Shown: piece after piece, positions 37,958-47,714 of the stretch
How positions within the stretch are numbered: the stretch's first letter is position 1
Layout of the letters: every line of letters starts with the position of its first letter
The notes under the pieces: generated by a model
Database searches by the model: none
What the model was told of the DNA's origin: nothing
The model's input: only the letters and a program-made list of their open reading frames with translations
NCBI RefSeq assembly: GCF_002887595.1
Contig: NZ_PEBU01000006.1
Span: forward strand, 124,001-188,000
Length of the DNA: 64,000 nt
Source of the DNA: Bowmanella denitrificans
GTDB lineage: Bacteria > Pseudomonadota > Gammaproteobacteria > Enterobacterales > Alteromonadaceae
Reading direction: 5' to 3'
Program-made: the position numbers and the translations under genes

Positions 37958-39036
37958 CTGGCCTTCTCCTCAAAAAAGCGTTGCATGGCGGCCACGAGCC
38001 GCTGATTTTGTTCTTCTGTGCCGATACTGATACGCAGGCAGTTTTCCAACCCTGGTTGCTTGGACTGATCGCGGATCAAAATACCCTGAGCGACCAGATC
38101 ATCCATCAGCCCTTGTTTATATTGGCTGCGCAGTAAAATAAAGTTGGCCTGGCAGTCGCCAACCTGGACAAAGTCGCCCAGAGTTTGCAACTGATCTTGC
38201 AGCCGTTGTCTTAGCACATTCAGGACTTCGACTTTCTCCCGCATCCATGCCAGCCCTTGTGGTGACAGAGCCTGGGCGGCAATCTGGGCGACAGGCTCAG
38301 CCAAAGGATAGGGCGCGATGGCTTTGAGTAGCACCTGAATAATCGCAGGGGAGGCTAGGGTGAAGCCGCAGCGAATGCCCGCCAGACCAAAGGCCTTGGA
38401 TAAGGTGCGCAGTACCACCAGATTCGGGTAATTGGCTAACTGCCCAGCCCAGCCCTGGCCTTGCGCGAACTCAATGTAGGCTTCGTCTACCGCGACCAGG
38501 GCAGAACCTGCAAAAAGCGCCAGTGCCTGCTCGATTTGTTCAGGCGCCACCTGCGTACCGGTAGGGTTATTCGGCGAACAGATAAATACTATTTTGACCT
38601 TACCGACAAATTCGGCCATGGCATCAAGGTTGAGGCTGAAATCCGCATTAAGCGGGGCTTTATTTACCTTAACGTTAAAGGTCTCGGCGCTGATGGCGTA
38701 CATGCCATAAGTGGGAGGACAGATAAGAATGCTGTCCTGCCCGGCATCACAGAACGCCCGAATTAATAGTTCGATACCTTCATCGGCGCCGCGACTGACC
38801 AGTACCTGCTCGGGTGTGACACCAGCGTAAGCGGCATAGGCCTGTATAACGGCTTTAGGCTGGCAGTCCGGATAGCGGTTAAGTTTGTGACTGTCCAGGC
38901 TATACTCGCCGACAAAAGGCGATTCATTGGCATTTAACCAGTCTTGCCCACCTGAGAATAAGCGTCGCGCCGACTCATAAGGCTTAAGATCTCTAAGGTG
39001 TTTCGCTTGTAAAGCGTCAATCAGGCCATCTGTCAT
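37954..39036 (-). CDS. hisC: Histidinol-phosphate aminotransferase
   Basis: PLP enzyme of fold type I, 360 residues. The lysine that binds PLP is in [14 protein letters not shown], and the substrate-binding NESPF and SPNNPTG motifs are intact. It overlaps both hisD and hisB by 4 bp, which is consistent with one continuous his mRNA. Confidence 0.97.
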   Translation of the reverse strand: MTDGLIDALQAKHLRDLKPYESARRLFSGGQDWLNANESPFVGEYSLDSHKLNRYPDCQPKAVIQAYAAYAGVTPEQVLVSRGADEGIELLIRAFCDAGQDSILICPPTYGMYAISAETFNVKVNKAPLNADFSLNLDAMAEFVGKVKIVFICSPNNPTGTQVAPEQIEQALALFAGSALVAVDEAYIEFAQGQGWAGQLANYPNLVVLRTLSKAFGLAGIRCGFTLASPAIIQVLLKAIAPYPLAEPVAQIAAQALSPQGLAWMREKVEVLNVLRQRLQDQLQTLGDFVQVGDCQANFILLRSQYKQGLMDDLVAQGILIRDQSKQPGLENCLRISIGTEEQNQRLVAAMQRFFEEKAR

Positions 39037-40325
39037 TTTAAAGCATCCAATCTAAGGGCTACGGCTTGTTTGTGTGCGTCCAGACCTTCGGCGTCAGCCA
39101 GGCACATAATGGCTGGGCCAATCTGCTTTAGGCCTTCCTGGCTTAGTTCCTGAACGGTATAGCGGCGCAGAAAATCCAGCAGGCCCAAGCTTGAGGTATT
39201 TCTGGCATAACCATAAGTCGGCAGCACATGGTTAGTGCCGCTGGCATAGTCGCCAGCCGACTCTGGCGACCAGGGGCCAACAAAAATGGAGCCGGCATTG
39301 GTGAGTTTGTCCAGCCAACGGCGAGGATTCTCCATCTGCAGAATTAAATGCTCTGGGCCGTATTGATTTGATACTTCAACGGCCTCGGCCATATTCCGGG
39401 TCAGGATGTAGCGGCCGTGCTGCATGCTTTGACGGGCAATCTCGGCCCGTCCTAAGCGGCTAAGTTGCTGCTCAACGGCTTGCTTTACTGCGCTGATTAG
39501 CGGTTCTGAATCACTGACTAGTACCGCTTGTGAGTCAATCCCGTGTTCAGCCTGAGAGAGCAGGTCAGAGGCAACAAAAGCCGGATTGGCGAACTCGTCG
39601 GCGATAACCAGTACTTCAGAAGGACCTGCAGGCATATCGATGGCAGGGCCGCCTGGAATTCGACTGACCTGCTGTTTTGCCTCGGTGACATAGCTGTTGC
39701 CCGGGCCAAAGATCTTATCTACTTTGGCAATGCTTGGCGTCCCAAGGGCCATAGCGGCAATGGCCTGGGCACCGCCGCACAGATAAATTTCGTCTATTTC
39801 GCACAGGGTTGCAGCATAAAGTATTTCAGCGGCCAGTGAGCCTTGCTTGTTCGGCGGGCTGCACAGCACTTTACGCGGGCAACCTGCTACCTTGGCAGTC
39901 ACGCCAAGCATCAATACTGTGGAGGGCAGGGGCGCCGTACCGCCAGGAATGTAAAGGCCTACTGCAGCGATGGCTTGGTGTTTAAGCTCGCAGATGACGC
40001 CGGGGCTGGTTTGTACCCTGACATCCTGAGGGCGCTGCGCTGCATGGAACTTACGTATGTTCTGATAAGCAAGTTCAATAGCAGCTTTACGTTCATTGCT
40101 GAGTGTGGCGATGGCCTGCTCAATAGTGGCCTTGGATAAACGTAGCTCGGTGAGTTCTACCCCATCAAAGCGTTTGGCCAGGCTGAATAATGCCTCATCG
40201 GCCTCATTGGCAACCTGTTTGATAATATCCGCCACCGCCTGGCTGAGGCGTTGATTATCGGCCAGTGCCGGGCGGGATAATAACTGTGCTTGTTGCTGCA
40301 GGGTTAATTGATTCCAGTCTTGCAT
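39033..40325 (-). CDS. hisD: Histidinol dehydrogenase
   Basis: Zinc- and NAD-dependent enzyme oxidising histidinol to histidine in the last two steps. The ATG at 40323-40325 gives MQDWNQLTLQQQAQLL and 430 residues; the longer frame to 40406 lies in hisG and is not credible. Conserved segments include DMPAGPSEVLVIADE and SAGDYASGTNHVLPT. It starts 2 bp after the hisG stop. Confidence 0.97.
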   Translation of the reverse strand: MQDWNQLTLQQQAQLLSRPALADNQRLSQAVADIIKQVANEADEALFSLAKRFDGVELTELRLSKATIEQAIATLSNERKAAIELAYQNIRKFHAAQRPQDVRVQTSPGVICELKHQAIAAVGLYIPGGTAPLPSTVLMLGVTAKVAGCPRKVLCSPPNKQGSLAAEILYAATLCEIDEIYLCGGAQAIAAMALGTPSIAKVDKIFGPGNSYVTEAKQQVSRIPGGPAIDMPAGPSEVLVIADEFANPAFVASDLLSQAEHGIDSQAVLVSDSEPLISAVKQAVEQQLSRLGRAEIARQSMQHGRYILTRNMAEAVEVSNQYGPEHLILQMENPRRWLDKLTNAGSIFVGPWSPESAGDYASGTNHVLPTYGYARNTSSLGLLDFLRRYTVQELSQEGLKQIGPAIMCLADAEGLDAHKQAVALRLDALK

Positions 40326-40327
40326 GC

Positions 40328-41227
40328 TTAACCCAACATTTTTTCGATGGGCAGCACCAGAATACTGCTGCAACCCAGGGCCTTGAGTTTTTCCATGGTT
40401 TCCCAAAACAGGGTTTCGGTGCTGACTACGTGCACGGCGACACTGGTTTCATTACCAGCCAGTGGTAGCAGCGTAGGGTTTTCTGCACCGGGTAGCAGCT
40501 GTTTTACCTGCTCAATTTTATCTTTAGGCGCATGCAGCATAATGTATTTACTCTCCCGCGCCTGCATCACGCCATTGATACGGGTCAGCAATTTGTCGAT
40601 AAGTTGCTGCTTACTGGCGGGCATATCGCCGCCGCGCTGAATCAGCACGGCCTTGGATCGGAAAATGACGTCCTTTTCTACCAGACCGTTAGCTTCCAAT
40701 GTGGCACCGGTACTGACCAGGTCGCAGATGGCATCGGCCAGTCCGGCACGCGGGGCGACCTCAACCGAACCATTTAACATCACAGCGTTGGCATCCACAT
40801 TCTGTTCGCGGAAGAAACGCTCAAGCAAAAAGGGGTAGGTGGTGGCGACTTTCTTTCCTTGTAGCGATTGTACGTTCTGGTAATCCATTTCGTTGGGCAC
40901 TGCCAGAGACAAGCGGCAACCACCGAACTCCAGCCTTTCCAGGGTCTTATACTGAAACTGCTTACCCTGGGCCTGTCGCTCAAGCATTTTCTCTTCCAGC
41001 TCATTTTCACCGATAAAGCCCAGATCGACGACGCCATCCATTACCAGGCCCGGAATATCATCGTCACGCACACGCAACAGATCGATCGGCAGGTTGGTGG
41101 CATGGGCAATAAGCAAACGGTCGCGAATAGAAAGTTTTACGCCAATCGCTTTTAGCAGTTCCATACTGCCTTCGCAGAGGCGGCCGGACTTTTGTACGGC
41201 AATTCTGAGTCTGTTGCGGTCTGTCAT
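40328..41227 (-). CDS. hisG: ATP phosphoribosyltransferase (long form)
   Basis: First committed enzyme of histidine synthesis, feedback-inhibited by histidine. Its 299 residues make it the long, self-sufficient HisG type with a C-terminal regulatory domain (about 225-299, with [15 protein letters not shown]). PRPP-site stretch [14 protein letters not shown] is present. It is the first structural gene of the operon, following a leader peptide and an attenuator. Confidence 0.97.
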   Translation of the reverse strand: MTDRNRLRIAVQKSGRLCEGSMELLKAIGVKLSIRDRLLIAHATNLPIDLLRVRDDDIPGLVMDGVVDLGFIGENELEEKMLERQAQGKQFQYKTLERLEFGGCRLSLAVPNEMDYQNVQSLQGKKVATTYPFLLERFFREQNVDANAVMLNGSVEVAPRAGLADAICDLVSTGATLEANGLVEKDVIFRSKAVLIQRGGDMPASKQQLIDKLLTRINGVMQARESKYIMLHAPKDKIEQVKQLLPGAENPTLLPLAGNETSVAVHVVSTETLFWETMEKLKALGCSSILVLPIEKMLG

Positions 41228-41262
41228 GATTCCTACCTTAATTTTTCACGCGCCCTAAAACG

Positions 41263-41341
41263 AAAAACCCCCGGAAGTTTCCTTCCGGGGGTATCTAAAT
41301 CTGGTTCGAGATGCCGCTGGAAGGTAACAATAACCTTCCAG
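41263..41341 (-). promoter_or_regulatory. his operon attenuator: antiterminator hairpins and terminator
   Basis: On the minus strand, after the leader stop, three helices can form. One is AACCTTTCAGGTT-like near 41344-41359. The second is a CTGGAAGGT/ACCTTCCAG hairpin (41317-41341). The third is a strong terminator CCCCCGGAAG/CTTCCGGGGG (41268-41277 with 41282-41291) followed by TTTTT. Stalling at the histidine codons would free the antiterminator. hisG begins 36 bp beyond the terminator. Confidence 0.88.
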
Positions 41342-41356
41342 CACGAACCTGAAAGG

Positions 41357-41407
41357 TTATGCTGTATGGTGATGGTGGTGAACGGCTTTCAGGCTTTGCT
41401 TAATCAT
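41357..41407 (-). CDS. hisL: his operon leader peptide
   Basis: Sixteen-residue leader with five consecutive histidines (MIKQSLKAVHHHHHTA), ATG at 41405-41407 and TAA at 41357-41359. The histidine run measures charged tRNA-His and sets ribosome position relative to the attenuator. E. coli HisL has seven His codons, so this is a shorter version of the same device. Confidence 0.95.
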   Translation of the reverse strand: MIKQSLKAVHHHHHTA

Positions 41408-41490
41408 TTCGTTTGTTAGTCTAATCTCTGTGCGGCTATTAACTTACTGCAAGGCCGGGGCAAAACGCAAGAGTAAATTTTTGAAATATT

Positions 41491-41758
41491 TAGAGCGTGT
41501 TGATCTTTTGAGTATAGATTTTGTTCAAATTCAGCTCCCTTCTGGTCACGACGCCGGGCTGCAGGCCTAGTGGGCCTAAGTCAAAGTCCGGCAACACCGG
41601 GCAGGAGGGCTGGGTTGAACCCTTCGGGCCGCGCTTGTGGGCCCTTTCTACGGCGTTATCACTCACTCGTGTAGAATCACTACACCACGTTCGCTCTGCC
41701 TTGTATAAAGGGCCCACAAACTGCTGCAAAATCATACTCAAAAGGTCAGCACGCTCTA
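41491..41758 (+). mobile_element. MITE-like element, copy 1 (268 bp)
   Basis: A 268-bp non-coding element whose ends are imperfect inverted repeats of about 30 bp. The left end reads TAGAGCGTGTTGATCTTTTG and the right end, reverse-complemented, TAGAGCGTGCTGACCTTTTG. Both edges have TA, consistent with the TA target of IS630/Tc1-mariner elements. An internal GTGGGCCCTTT/AAAGGGCCCAC inverted pair is also present. A same-length, inverted copy lies at 49291-49558. No transposase is encoded, so movement would need a partner elsewhere. Confidence 0.85.
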
Positions 41759-41927
41759 TTTTTAGCTAAAGCAAAATAGCAAAAGGGCTTTATACGGAAT
41801 GAATGCGCGGAGAGATTGTCCAAGATTAAAGTTGGTTGAAATTTGTACGATATAATATCGAACTGATTAAGCCAGTTAATTTTCGTTGATAGCTGTAGTG
41901 AATGGCATACAACAAGGGATCTTGTCT

Positions 41928-42194
41928 ATGGTGAGTGATTTATTGTTTCCCATTTTGCCCAAACAGGGGAAGGTAAACCCCGTTCAGGATGAACAACGTA
42001 TTGAACAGGTAAGCAAAGAGGCCAAGTTGCGTTCTTTGGAGGAAGATGAGAAGAATTTAACCGCCGAAGAACGTCAGCAAAGGGAAAAGCAGGAACAAAA
42101 GCGTAAAAAGAAAAAGGCCGCAAAAGCGACCTCAGACAAACCTGTAGAAGGTGAAAATCGCGCGGCACCTGGTCATTTGGATATTTATATTTGA
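41928..42194 (+). CDS. Small highly charged protein of unknown function
   Basis: An 88-residue protein with a short hydrophobic start (MVSDLLFPILPKQGKVNPVQ) and then Glu/Lys/Gln-rich helix with long basic runs (EKQEQKRKKKKAAKA). The ATG at 41928 has AAGGGA 8 bp upstream and is preferred over a TTG at 41886. A palindrome CGATAT-A-ATATCG (41848-41860) overlaps a TATAAT box upstream, a possible operator. It is convergent with dsbB. I do not recognise the family. Confidence 0.65.
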   Translation: MVSDLLFPILPKQGKVNPVQDEQRIEQVSKEAKLRSLEEDEKNLTAEERQQREKQEQKRKKKKAAKATSDKPVEGENRAAPGHLDIYI

Positions 42195-42210
42195 CTCAGC
42201 TTGTGGCGCA

Positions 42211-42744
42211 TTAAAAACCTCTGAACCTTGCCAGTCTGGCTACCAGGGTGATGACCAGCAGCGCGGTATAAACAGCAAAAATAATGATCATCCATTGTGG
42301 CATGCTCATATCCAGAAATGACCAGTCTATATTACCGCAGTCGCCGGTTGCGGCAAATACTTGTGGGATCCATTCGTGCAAAGGTAGCCAGCTTGGGAAG
42401 TTGGGTACAATTTCACACACCGTAAAAAATGGATTGGCAGCAGTTTGAATGTCTACATGTTCCACTGCAATCAACAGTCCCCAAACAGCAGAAACCGCCC
42501 ATAAGGCATAGGCTAGCATGCGGCCTACCGGGTAATTGTGCAGCAACATGCCTGCCATACCGGCTAACATCAGGCCGAACACTGCGTTACGCTGGTAAAT
42601 ACACATAATACAAGGCTCAAGGCCCATACCGTATTGGAAGTATAAGGCGGTGGCCTCAAGCAGCACAGAGGAAATAAATAACAAGGCCCAGGGCCAGCGT
42701 TTGGTGGGCCATTCGGCCATCCGGGAAAACAATTGCATTAGCAT
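42211..42744 (-). CDS. dsbB: Disulfide bond formation protein DsbB
   Basis: Inner-membrane quinone-linked oxidase that re-oxidises DsbA. The 177-residue protein has four transmembrane helices and both redox pairs: C45/C48 (EPCIMC) and C110/C136. A hairpin GGCGCCTC/GAGGCGCC (42759-42778) lies between it and nhaB, which it follows by 41 bp on the same strand. The nhaB-fadR-dsbB neighbourhood is also found in enteric bacteria. Confidence 0.96.
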   Translation of the reverse strand: MLMQLFSRMAEWPTKRWPWALLFISSVLLEATALYFQYGMGLEPCIMCIYQRNAVFGLMLAGMAGMLLHNYPVGRMLAYALWAVSAVWGLLIAVEHVDIQTAANPFFTVCEIVPNFPSWLPLHEWIPQVFAATGDCGNIDWSFLDMSMPQWMIIIFAVYTALLVITLVARLARFRGF

Positions 42745-42785
42745 CTCGTATTACAACAGGCGCCTCGAAAGAGGCGCCATTTAAA

Positions 42786-44357
42786 TTAATCGTGCGGTAC
42801 TTCGGTAGGACTATGATGACTAATCCATTCCATATGGTATAGCCAATCGGTCATTTCCAGCAGGCCGAAGTAAGTGGCGGCCAGACCAATCAAGGTCAGC
42901 ACAACGGTATAAGGCAAGGCCATATACACCATTCGACCGTATGAAAGTCGTAGTAATGGCGCAAGAGCTGACGTTAACAGAAACAGGAACGCTGCTTGTC
43001 CGTTAGGCGTTGCCACACTGGGCAAATTGGTGCCGGTATTAATGGCTACCGCCAGCATATCAAACTGGTCTCGGGTAATATGACCATGTTTCAGCGCAGC
43101 ACTTACCTCAGTAATATACACAGAACCCACAAACACATTATCGCTGACCATGGATAGCAAACCATTGGCTAAATAAAACATCACCAACTGGGTTTTTCCT
43201 TCAAAGGTTAGCACCCATTCGATTACCGGCGTAAACAGCCCTTGATCGATAATGACCGCCACAACAGCAAAAAACACACACAAAAGTGAAGTAAAAGGCA
43301 GCGCCTCTTCAAATGCCTTACCTATCTGGTGCTCGTCCACCACGCCGCAAAACGCGGTGGCCAGGACGATAACTGACAGGCCAATGAGTCCAACAGCCGA
43401 CAAATGGAAAGCCAGGCCAACCACCAACCAAACGGCAATCAGAGACTGGATGTACAGCTTAGCTGTGTCTTTCTTGGTGCGTTGCTGATCTACATAATGG
43501 CTATAGTCTGACAATATCGTTCGTACTGTATCCGGCAACTGTGCACCGTAGCTAAACAGCTTGAACTTTTCCAGGAACACCGTGGTAAGCAAGCCGCCAA
43601 TCAGTACCGGCAGAGTAATTGGGCTCATACGCATCAGAAACTCGACAAAGTTCCATCCGGCCTTATCGGCAATAATCAGGTTTTGCGGTTCACCTACCAT
43701 GGTGGTTACCCCCCCCAGGGCTGTACCAATGGCAGCATGCATCATCAGGTTACGCAGGAAACTGCGAAAGCCTTCCAGGTCTTCACGGCTGGGCACCGGC
43801 ATACTCTCATCAGCAGTATGGTCGTGCTCATGATGGTAATCTTTACCGGAAGCCACTTTGTGGTAAATGGAATAGAAACCTGTCGCCACACTGATAATCA
43901 CCGCAATTACGGTTAAGGCATCCAGGAAGGCGGACAGCAAAGCGGATGACAAAGTAAAAGCCAGAGCCAGTGCTACTTTACTGCGCAACCGGATAAGTAG
44001 CTTGGTGAACAGAAACAGCAGCAGGTCTTTCATAAAGTAGATACCCGCCACCATAAAAATCAGCAGCAGCAACACCTCGATATTTACCACCACCTCATGC
44101 TTGATATGCTCTGGGCTGGTCATTCCGATAAATACCGCTTCGATGACCAACAAGCCTCCGGGTTGCAAGGGGTAGCACTTAAGCGCCATGGCCAGGGTGA
44201 AGATAAACTCCAGTACCAGCGCCCACCCAGCCATGTAAGGGCTGAGCTGAAACAGCAATGGGTTGATAATTAAAAATGCGATGATGGTTTTTTTATACCA
44301 GTCAGGCGCATTACCGAGAAAATTTCTGAACAGTGCGTCGACCATGGATTGTTGCAT
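42786..44357 (-). CDS. nhaB: Na+/H+ antiporter NhaB
   Basis: Electrogenic sodium/proton exchanger of 523 residues with about twelve membrane segments. The start [23 protein letters not shown] at 44357 (AGGACC upstream) gives the usual NhaB N-terminus; the extra 13 codons to 44396 are unlikely. It is divergent from fadR with 330 bp between. Together with Rnf and MotY it points to sodium handling in a salty habitat. Confidence 0.95.
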   Translation of the reverse strand: MQQSMVDALFRNFLGNAPDWYKKTIIAFLIINPLLFQLSPYMAGWALVLEFIFTLAMALKCYPLQPGGLLVIEAVFIGMTSPEHIKHEVVVNIEVLLLLIFMVAGIYFMKDLLLFLFTKLLIRLRSKVALALAFTLSSALLSAFLDALTVIAVIISVATGFYSIYHKVASGKDYHHEHDHTADESMPVPSREDLEGFRSFLRNLMMHAAIGTALGGVTTMVGEPQNLIIADKAGWNFVEFLMRMSPITLPVLIGGLLTTVFLEKFKLFSYGAQLPDTVRTILSDYSHYVDQQRTKKDTAKLYIQSLIAVWLVVGLAFHLSAVGLIGLSVIVLATAFCGVVDEHQIGKAFEEALPFTSLLCVFFAVVAVIIDQGLFTPVIEWVLTFEGKTQLVMFYLANGLLSMVSDNVFVGSVYITEVSAALKHGHITRDQFDMLAVAINTGTNLPSVATPNGQAAFLFLLTSALAPLLRLSYGRMVYMALPYTVVLTLIGLAATYFGLLEMTDWLYHMEWISHHSPTEVPHD

Positions 44358-44632
44358 GCTAAGTGGTCCTTTCGGTGTAGTGGGGTGGATCACCATCGGC
44401 CAGCCAGTCGGAGCGCTTTGCCTGCGTCCTGCTCCACAGTTGTTAGTAGGCCGCTGGGTTCTCGATGAGGAAACCGACTACTGTTGTTTTAATGAGAAGT
44501 GCCGAAAAAAGCAAGCCAATTCTGATGTTTACCCCTTCTGAGTGCAGGATAATCTGTCATATTCAGTATGGCGAAAGAGGTGAATTGGCGCCACCATGGC
44601 CTCTGCAGTAATTTGGTTTAATTAGCATACAC

Positions 44633-44649
44633 ATCTGGTACAATCAGTT
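44633..44649. promoter_or_regulatory. Candidate FadR operator in the nhaB-fadR region
   Basis: The 17-bp sequence ATCTGGTACAATCAGTT matches the FadR consensus AACTGGTCnGACCAGTT at 12 of 16 positions, with both half-sites TCTGGT and (A)TCAGTT recognisable. It lies 39 bp before the fadR ATG, so autoregulation is likely. Apart from this, the 330-bp gap (44358-44687) shows no clear feature. Confidence 0.5.
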
Positions 44650-44687
44650 TGATAACAAAAACTAATCGGTATTAAGCGAGCTTTTGC

Positions 44688-45398
44688 ATGATCTATAAGT
44701 CCCAGAGTCCAGCAGGATTTGCCGAAGAATATATTGTTGAATCTATTTGGAGCGGCAGATTTCCACCCGGAACTATCCTGCCGGCTGAGCGGGAATTATC
44801 TGAACTTATCGGAGTGACCCGTACTACTTTACGGGAAGTGTTGCAGAGGTTGGCGCGGGATGGTTGGCTAACTATTCAGCATGGCAAACCCACGAAAGTG
44901 AATAACTTCTGGGAAACTTGTGGTCTGAATATCCTGGAAACTCTGGCGCGTCTGGACCAGGATGGTATTCCAGAACTTGTTGATCATCTATTGGCTGCAC
45001 GTACCAGCGTCAGTGCGGTATTTATTCGCGGGGCAATTAAAAACTCGCCGGAGCAGGCTGCTGAGCTCCTTAAAGGCTATTCGGATGTGCCTGAAGACGG
45101 TCAGGCTTTTGCTGATTATGATTACCGCATTAACCATGATCTTGCGCTGGCGTCTGGCAACCGGGTTTATGTACTGATGATGAACGGCTTTCGCGGCTTA
45201 TACGCCAGAATTGGCGGTTATTATTTCTCTAATAGCAAGTCCCGTAACCTGGCCCGTGATTACTACGCACAGTTATTACAACTTGCACAAACGGGTGCCC
45301 ATGAGCAGGTTCCAGGTCTGATTCGCAAATACGGGATTGCCAGCGGCAAGATTTGGCATGAAATTCGCGGTGATATGCCGCAGGACTTAGTGGACTGA
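44688..45398 (+). CDS. fadR: Fatty acid metabolism regulator FadR
   Basis: GntR-family regulator of fatty acid degradation and synthesis, released from DNA by long-chain acyl-CoA. The 236-residue protein has the winged [23 protein letters not shown] then [18 protein letters not shown] and the FadR-type acyl-CoA binding C-domain. Length is close to E. coli FadR (239). A FadR-like box lies just upstream. A shared terminator separates it from sodB. Confidence 0.95.
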   Translation: MIYKSQSPAGFAEEYIVESIWSGRFPPGTILPAERELSELIGVTRTTLREVLQRLARDGWLTIQHGKPTKVNNFWETCGLNILETLARLDQDGIPELVDHLLAARTSVSAVFIRGAIKNSPEQAAELLKGYSDVPEDGQAFADYDYRINHDLALASGNRVYVLMMNGFRGLYARIGGYYFSNSKSRNLARDYYAQLLQLAQTGAHEQVPGLIRKYGIASGKIWHEIRGDMPQDLVD

Positions 45399-45411
45399 TT
45401 GTCTTAGACAT

Positions 45412-45439
45412 AAAAAAAGCGCCAACAGGCGCTTTTTTT
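45412..45439. terminator. Bidirectional terminator between fadR and sodB
   Basis: AAAAAAAGCGCC/GGCGCTTTTTTT with loop AACA. The A and T runs on both sides allow termination of fadR on the plus strand and sodB on the minus strand. Confidence 0.92.
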
Positions 45440-45452
45440 GTTTTTGCTGAGA

Positions 45453-46037
45453 TTACTTGGCAAAGTTCTGTGCTGCGAAATCCCAGTTGATCAAAGCCCA
45501 GAAACCTTCCAGGTACTTAGGGCGCAGATTGCGGTAATCAATGTAGTAGGCATGCTCCCACAGATCCACCGTCATCAGCGGCGTTACGCCTGCTTCAGTG
45601 ATAGGCGTACCAGCATTGCTGGTGTTTACAATATCCAGGCTGCCATCGGCCAATTTTACCAACCAGGTCCAGCTTGAACCAAAGTTATTGACTGCCTTGT
45701 CATTGAAGGCTTCTTTGAATGCGGCAAAGGAGCCCCATTTTGCGTTGATTGCATCGGCCAGTGCACCGGCTGGTTCACCACCGCCATTTGGGCTCAGGCT
45801 GTGCCAGTAAAAAGTGTGGTTCCAGATTTGTGCAGCATTGTTAAATACGCCACCCTGAGAACTACGTACAATGTCTTCCAGAGATTTGTTGGCGAACTCG
45901 GTACCTTCAATGAGACCGTTCAGCTTCACCACATAGGTGTTGTGGTGCTTGCCATAATGGTAATCCAGAGTTTCAGCAGAGATATGCGGTTCCAATGCAT
46001 TTTTTTCGTACGGCAATGGGGGAAGTTCAAAAGCCAT
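45453..46037 (-). CDS. sodB: Iron superoxide dismutase
   Basis: Converts superoxide to oxygen and hydrogen peroxide in the cytoplasm. The 194-residue protein carries metal ligands H27, H74, D158 and H162 (DLWEHAYY), with Q70 in the N-terminal half ([11 protein letters not shown]), the signature of iron rather than manganese enzymes. GGAGA lies 6 bp before the ATG. It heads a cluster of iron and oxidative-stress genes with grxD, bfr, bfd and a peroxiredoxin. Confidence 0.97.
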   Translation of the reverse strand: MAFELPPLPYEKNALEPHISAETLDYHYGKHHNTYVVKLNGLIEGTEFANKSLEDIVRSSQGGVFNNAAQIWNHTFYWHSLSPNGGGEPAGALADAINAKWGSFAAFKEAFNDKAVNNFGSSWTWLVKLADGSLDIVNTSNAGTPITEAGVTPLMTVDLWEHAYYIDYRNLRPKYLEGFWALINWDFAAQNFAK

Positions 46038-46270
46038 GTAAATTCTCCATGTTAGTCATAAGGTCGACGACGTAGTTGTCATCGTAGTTTATAAAGTTAT
46101 TGGTTTATTTATTAGTCTAAAGCCAATGCAAATAAATAGCCAGCCAGACAGCTTATATAGATGCGGCCCATCGCAGCAAAATCAAGTTATGTGAACAATG
46201 CATGAGTCAAGCCTTGAAAACACGTATAATGGCCGCAAATCCGTTTAACCCTAATTATGAGGCAGTTATT

Positions 46271-46627
46271 GTGGAAACGTTGGAAAAAATCAAACAGCAA
46301 ATCGCTGAAAATCCCATCCTAATATATATGAAAGGCTCACCTAAGCTGCCCAGTTGTGGCTTCTCTGCCCAGGCGTCGCAGGCGCTGATGTCCTGTGGCG
46401 AGCCGTTTGCTTATGTAGATATTCTGCAAAACCCGGATATTCGTGCAGAACTACCCGCTTATGCCAATTGGCCCACCTTTCCGCAGCTTTGGGTGGAAGG
46501 TGAACTGGTCGGCGGCTGTGACATTGTCCTGGAAATGTTCCAGCAAGGTGAATTGCAGCCCTTAATCAAAGAGGCCGCCGCCCGTGCTAAAGCCAGTAAA
46601 GGTGAAGAGCAGGACAGCGCTGAATAA
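46271..46627 (+). CDS. grxD: Monothiol glutaredoxin GrxD
   Basis: Holds and transfers [2Fe-2S] clusters. The CGFS active site (C29) and TFPQLWVEGELVGGCDIV are conserved. The GTG at 46271 is chosen: GAGG lies 8 bp upstream, and the N-terminus (VETLEKIKQQIAENPILIYM) aligns with E. coli GrxD. The ATG at 46202 would add 23 residues with no similarity, and a TATAAT box (46225-46230) falls inside that stretch, suggesting transcription starts downstream. Length is then 118 residues. Confidence 0.9.
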   Translation: METLEKIKQQIAENPILIYMKGSPKLPSCGFSAQASQALMSCGEPFAYVDILQNPDIRAELPAYANWPTFPQLWVEGELVGGCDIVLEMFQQGELQPLIKEAAARAKASKGEEQDSAE

Positions 46628-46634
46628 CTGACAC

Positions 46635-46660
46635 AAAAAAGGGGCGCGTATCGGCCCCTT
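46635..46660 (-). terminator. Terminator of bfr
   Basis: AAGGGGC/GCCCCTT hairpin (46639-46645, 46654-46660) followed on the minus strand by TTTTTT. It lies between the convergent grxD and bfr. Confidence 0.8.
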
Positions 46661-46665
46661 CTCAA

Positions 46666-47139
46666 TTAATCATCATGCATTTGTGATTGGTTGTAGTTTT
46701 CAATGCCCAGTTTGCTGATAAGCTGTAACTGAGTTTCCAGCCAGTCTACGTGCTCTTCCTGGCCATCCAGAACGTTGCCGAGTAAGTCACGAGTGACATA
46801 ATCCTGCACGGATTCTGCATACTGTATGGCACTGCGTAAATCCGGCAGGGCTTTATGTTCAAAACTGAGGTCACAGTTGAGCATCTCTTCGGTGTCTTCA
46901 CCGATATGCAATTTGCCCAAATCCTGTAAGTTAGGAATGCCATCCAAAAACAAAATGCGTTCAATCAGATCATCGGCGCGTTTCATTTCCCGGATTGACT
47001 CGTGATATTCCTTGTCGGCCAACGCCTTCAGTCCCCAGTTCTTAAACATACGGGAATGCAGGAAATACTGATTGATTGCCACCAATTGATGGCCGAGCAC
47101 CTTGTTAAGGTGTTTGATAAGGGATTTATCGCCTTTCAT
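46666..47139 (-). CDS. bfr: Bacterioferritin with an altered ferroxidase centre
   Basis: Haem-containing iron-storage subunit, 157 residues from the ATG at 47139 (GGAG upstream), aligning without gaps to E. coli Bfr. The haem ligand M52 (REMKRADD) is kept. Of the six ferroxidase residues, three are replaced: E18 is Q (GHQLV), H54 is R and E127 is Q (DGQEEH); E51, E94 and H130 remain. This pattern fits a haem-binding, catalytically weak subunit that co-assembles with a second, active Bfr encoded elsewhere. bfd lies 116 bp upstream on the same strand. Confidence 0.93.
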   Translation of the reverse strand: MKGDKSLIKHLNKVLGHQLVAINQYFLHSRMFKNWGLKALADKEYHESIREMKRADDLIERILFLDGIPNLQDLGKLHIGEDTEEMLNCDLSFEHKALPDLRSAIQYAESVQDYVTRDLLGNVLDGQEEHVDWLETQLQLISKLGIENYNQSQMHDD

Positions 47140-47255
47140 CGCCGGGCTCCATGGTAAGCCATTTTTGCCAAGCAACACAAAAACGGCGGGCTAAGATTCA
47201 TTCATTATAGAGAACAAATACTTATGCGTCACCGGCCAATTTATTCAAACTGTGT

Positions 47256-47450
47256 TTAGCTGACGTCCTTAAATAAGGACTCATCAACTATAGTGTTATC
47301 TATGACCTGTTGGGCCAGTTGTACACATTTCCCGCATTGACTGCCAACACCCAGCTGTTTGCGCAGCTCACGCATATTTCCAACCCCTTCCTCGCGGACG
47401 GCTTGGGCAATGTGCTTATCGGTGATTCCGTGGCAAAGACAAACGAACAA
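47256..47450 (-). CDS. bfd: Bacterioferritin-associated ferredoxin
   Basis: [2Fe-2S] protein that reduces bacterioferritin so stored iron can be released. The 64-residue protein has the BFD-like fold, with cysteine ligands C4 and C6 (FVCLCHG) and the C-x2-C pair in GSQCGKCVQL. A Fur box overlaps its promoter region, so low iron should induce it. It is on the same strand as bfr, upstream of it. Confidence 0.94.
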   Translation of the reverse strand: MFVCLCHGITDKHIAQAVREEGVGNMRELRKQLGVGSQCGKCVQLAQQVIDNTIVDESLFKDVS

Positions 47451-47473
47451 AGTACAACTCCTATAACACTACA

Positions 47474-47492
47474 AATGATAATAATTGTTATT
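47474..47492. promoter_or_regulatory. Fur box upstream of bfd
   Basis: AATGATAAT-A-ATTGTTATT (19 bp) is a near-palindrome matching the Fur consensus GATAATGATAATCATTATC in layout. It lies 24 bp before the bfd ATG. Iron-repressed bfd with a separate bfr matches the known logic of iron mobilisation. Confidence 0.75.
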
Positions 47493-47714
47493 AGGTGTTT
47501 TGCCAAGAAATTTGTTTGAGATTGATAAGAAATCTCACTTAAATTTAGGTGAAGTCCATGAAGGCCAGTGTAGTAATTCGACATTTAGTGCAGCAATTTT
47601 GTTTTTGCTCTTGGTTTGCACTGCATGTGCCCTTATCTTGTGTTCTAGTTTTTCTGAGACTTATTGCGTAGCAAACGCAGTAAGCAAAACATCAACCAAT
47701 AAATGGAGAAGATG

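Noticed and set aside
41490-41769. Frames of about 83 codons inside both MITE-like elements
   Set aside because: They arise on both strands of a non-coding repeat, end in flanking DNA, and lack ribosome sites.
46202-46270. ATG-started 23-residue extension of GrxD
   Set aside because: It has no ribosome site, no similarity to GrxD, and contains a TATAAT promoter box; GTG at 46271 fits better.
47558-47671. 37-codon frame (MKASVVIRHLVQQF...) between the Fur box and the peroxiredoxin gene
   Set aside because: It has an AGGTGA-like site, but the product is a cysteine-rich hydrophobic string with no recognisable pattern; a 5' leader is the simpler reading. Worth revisiting with expression data.
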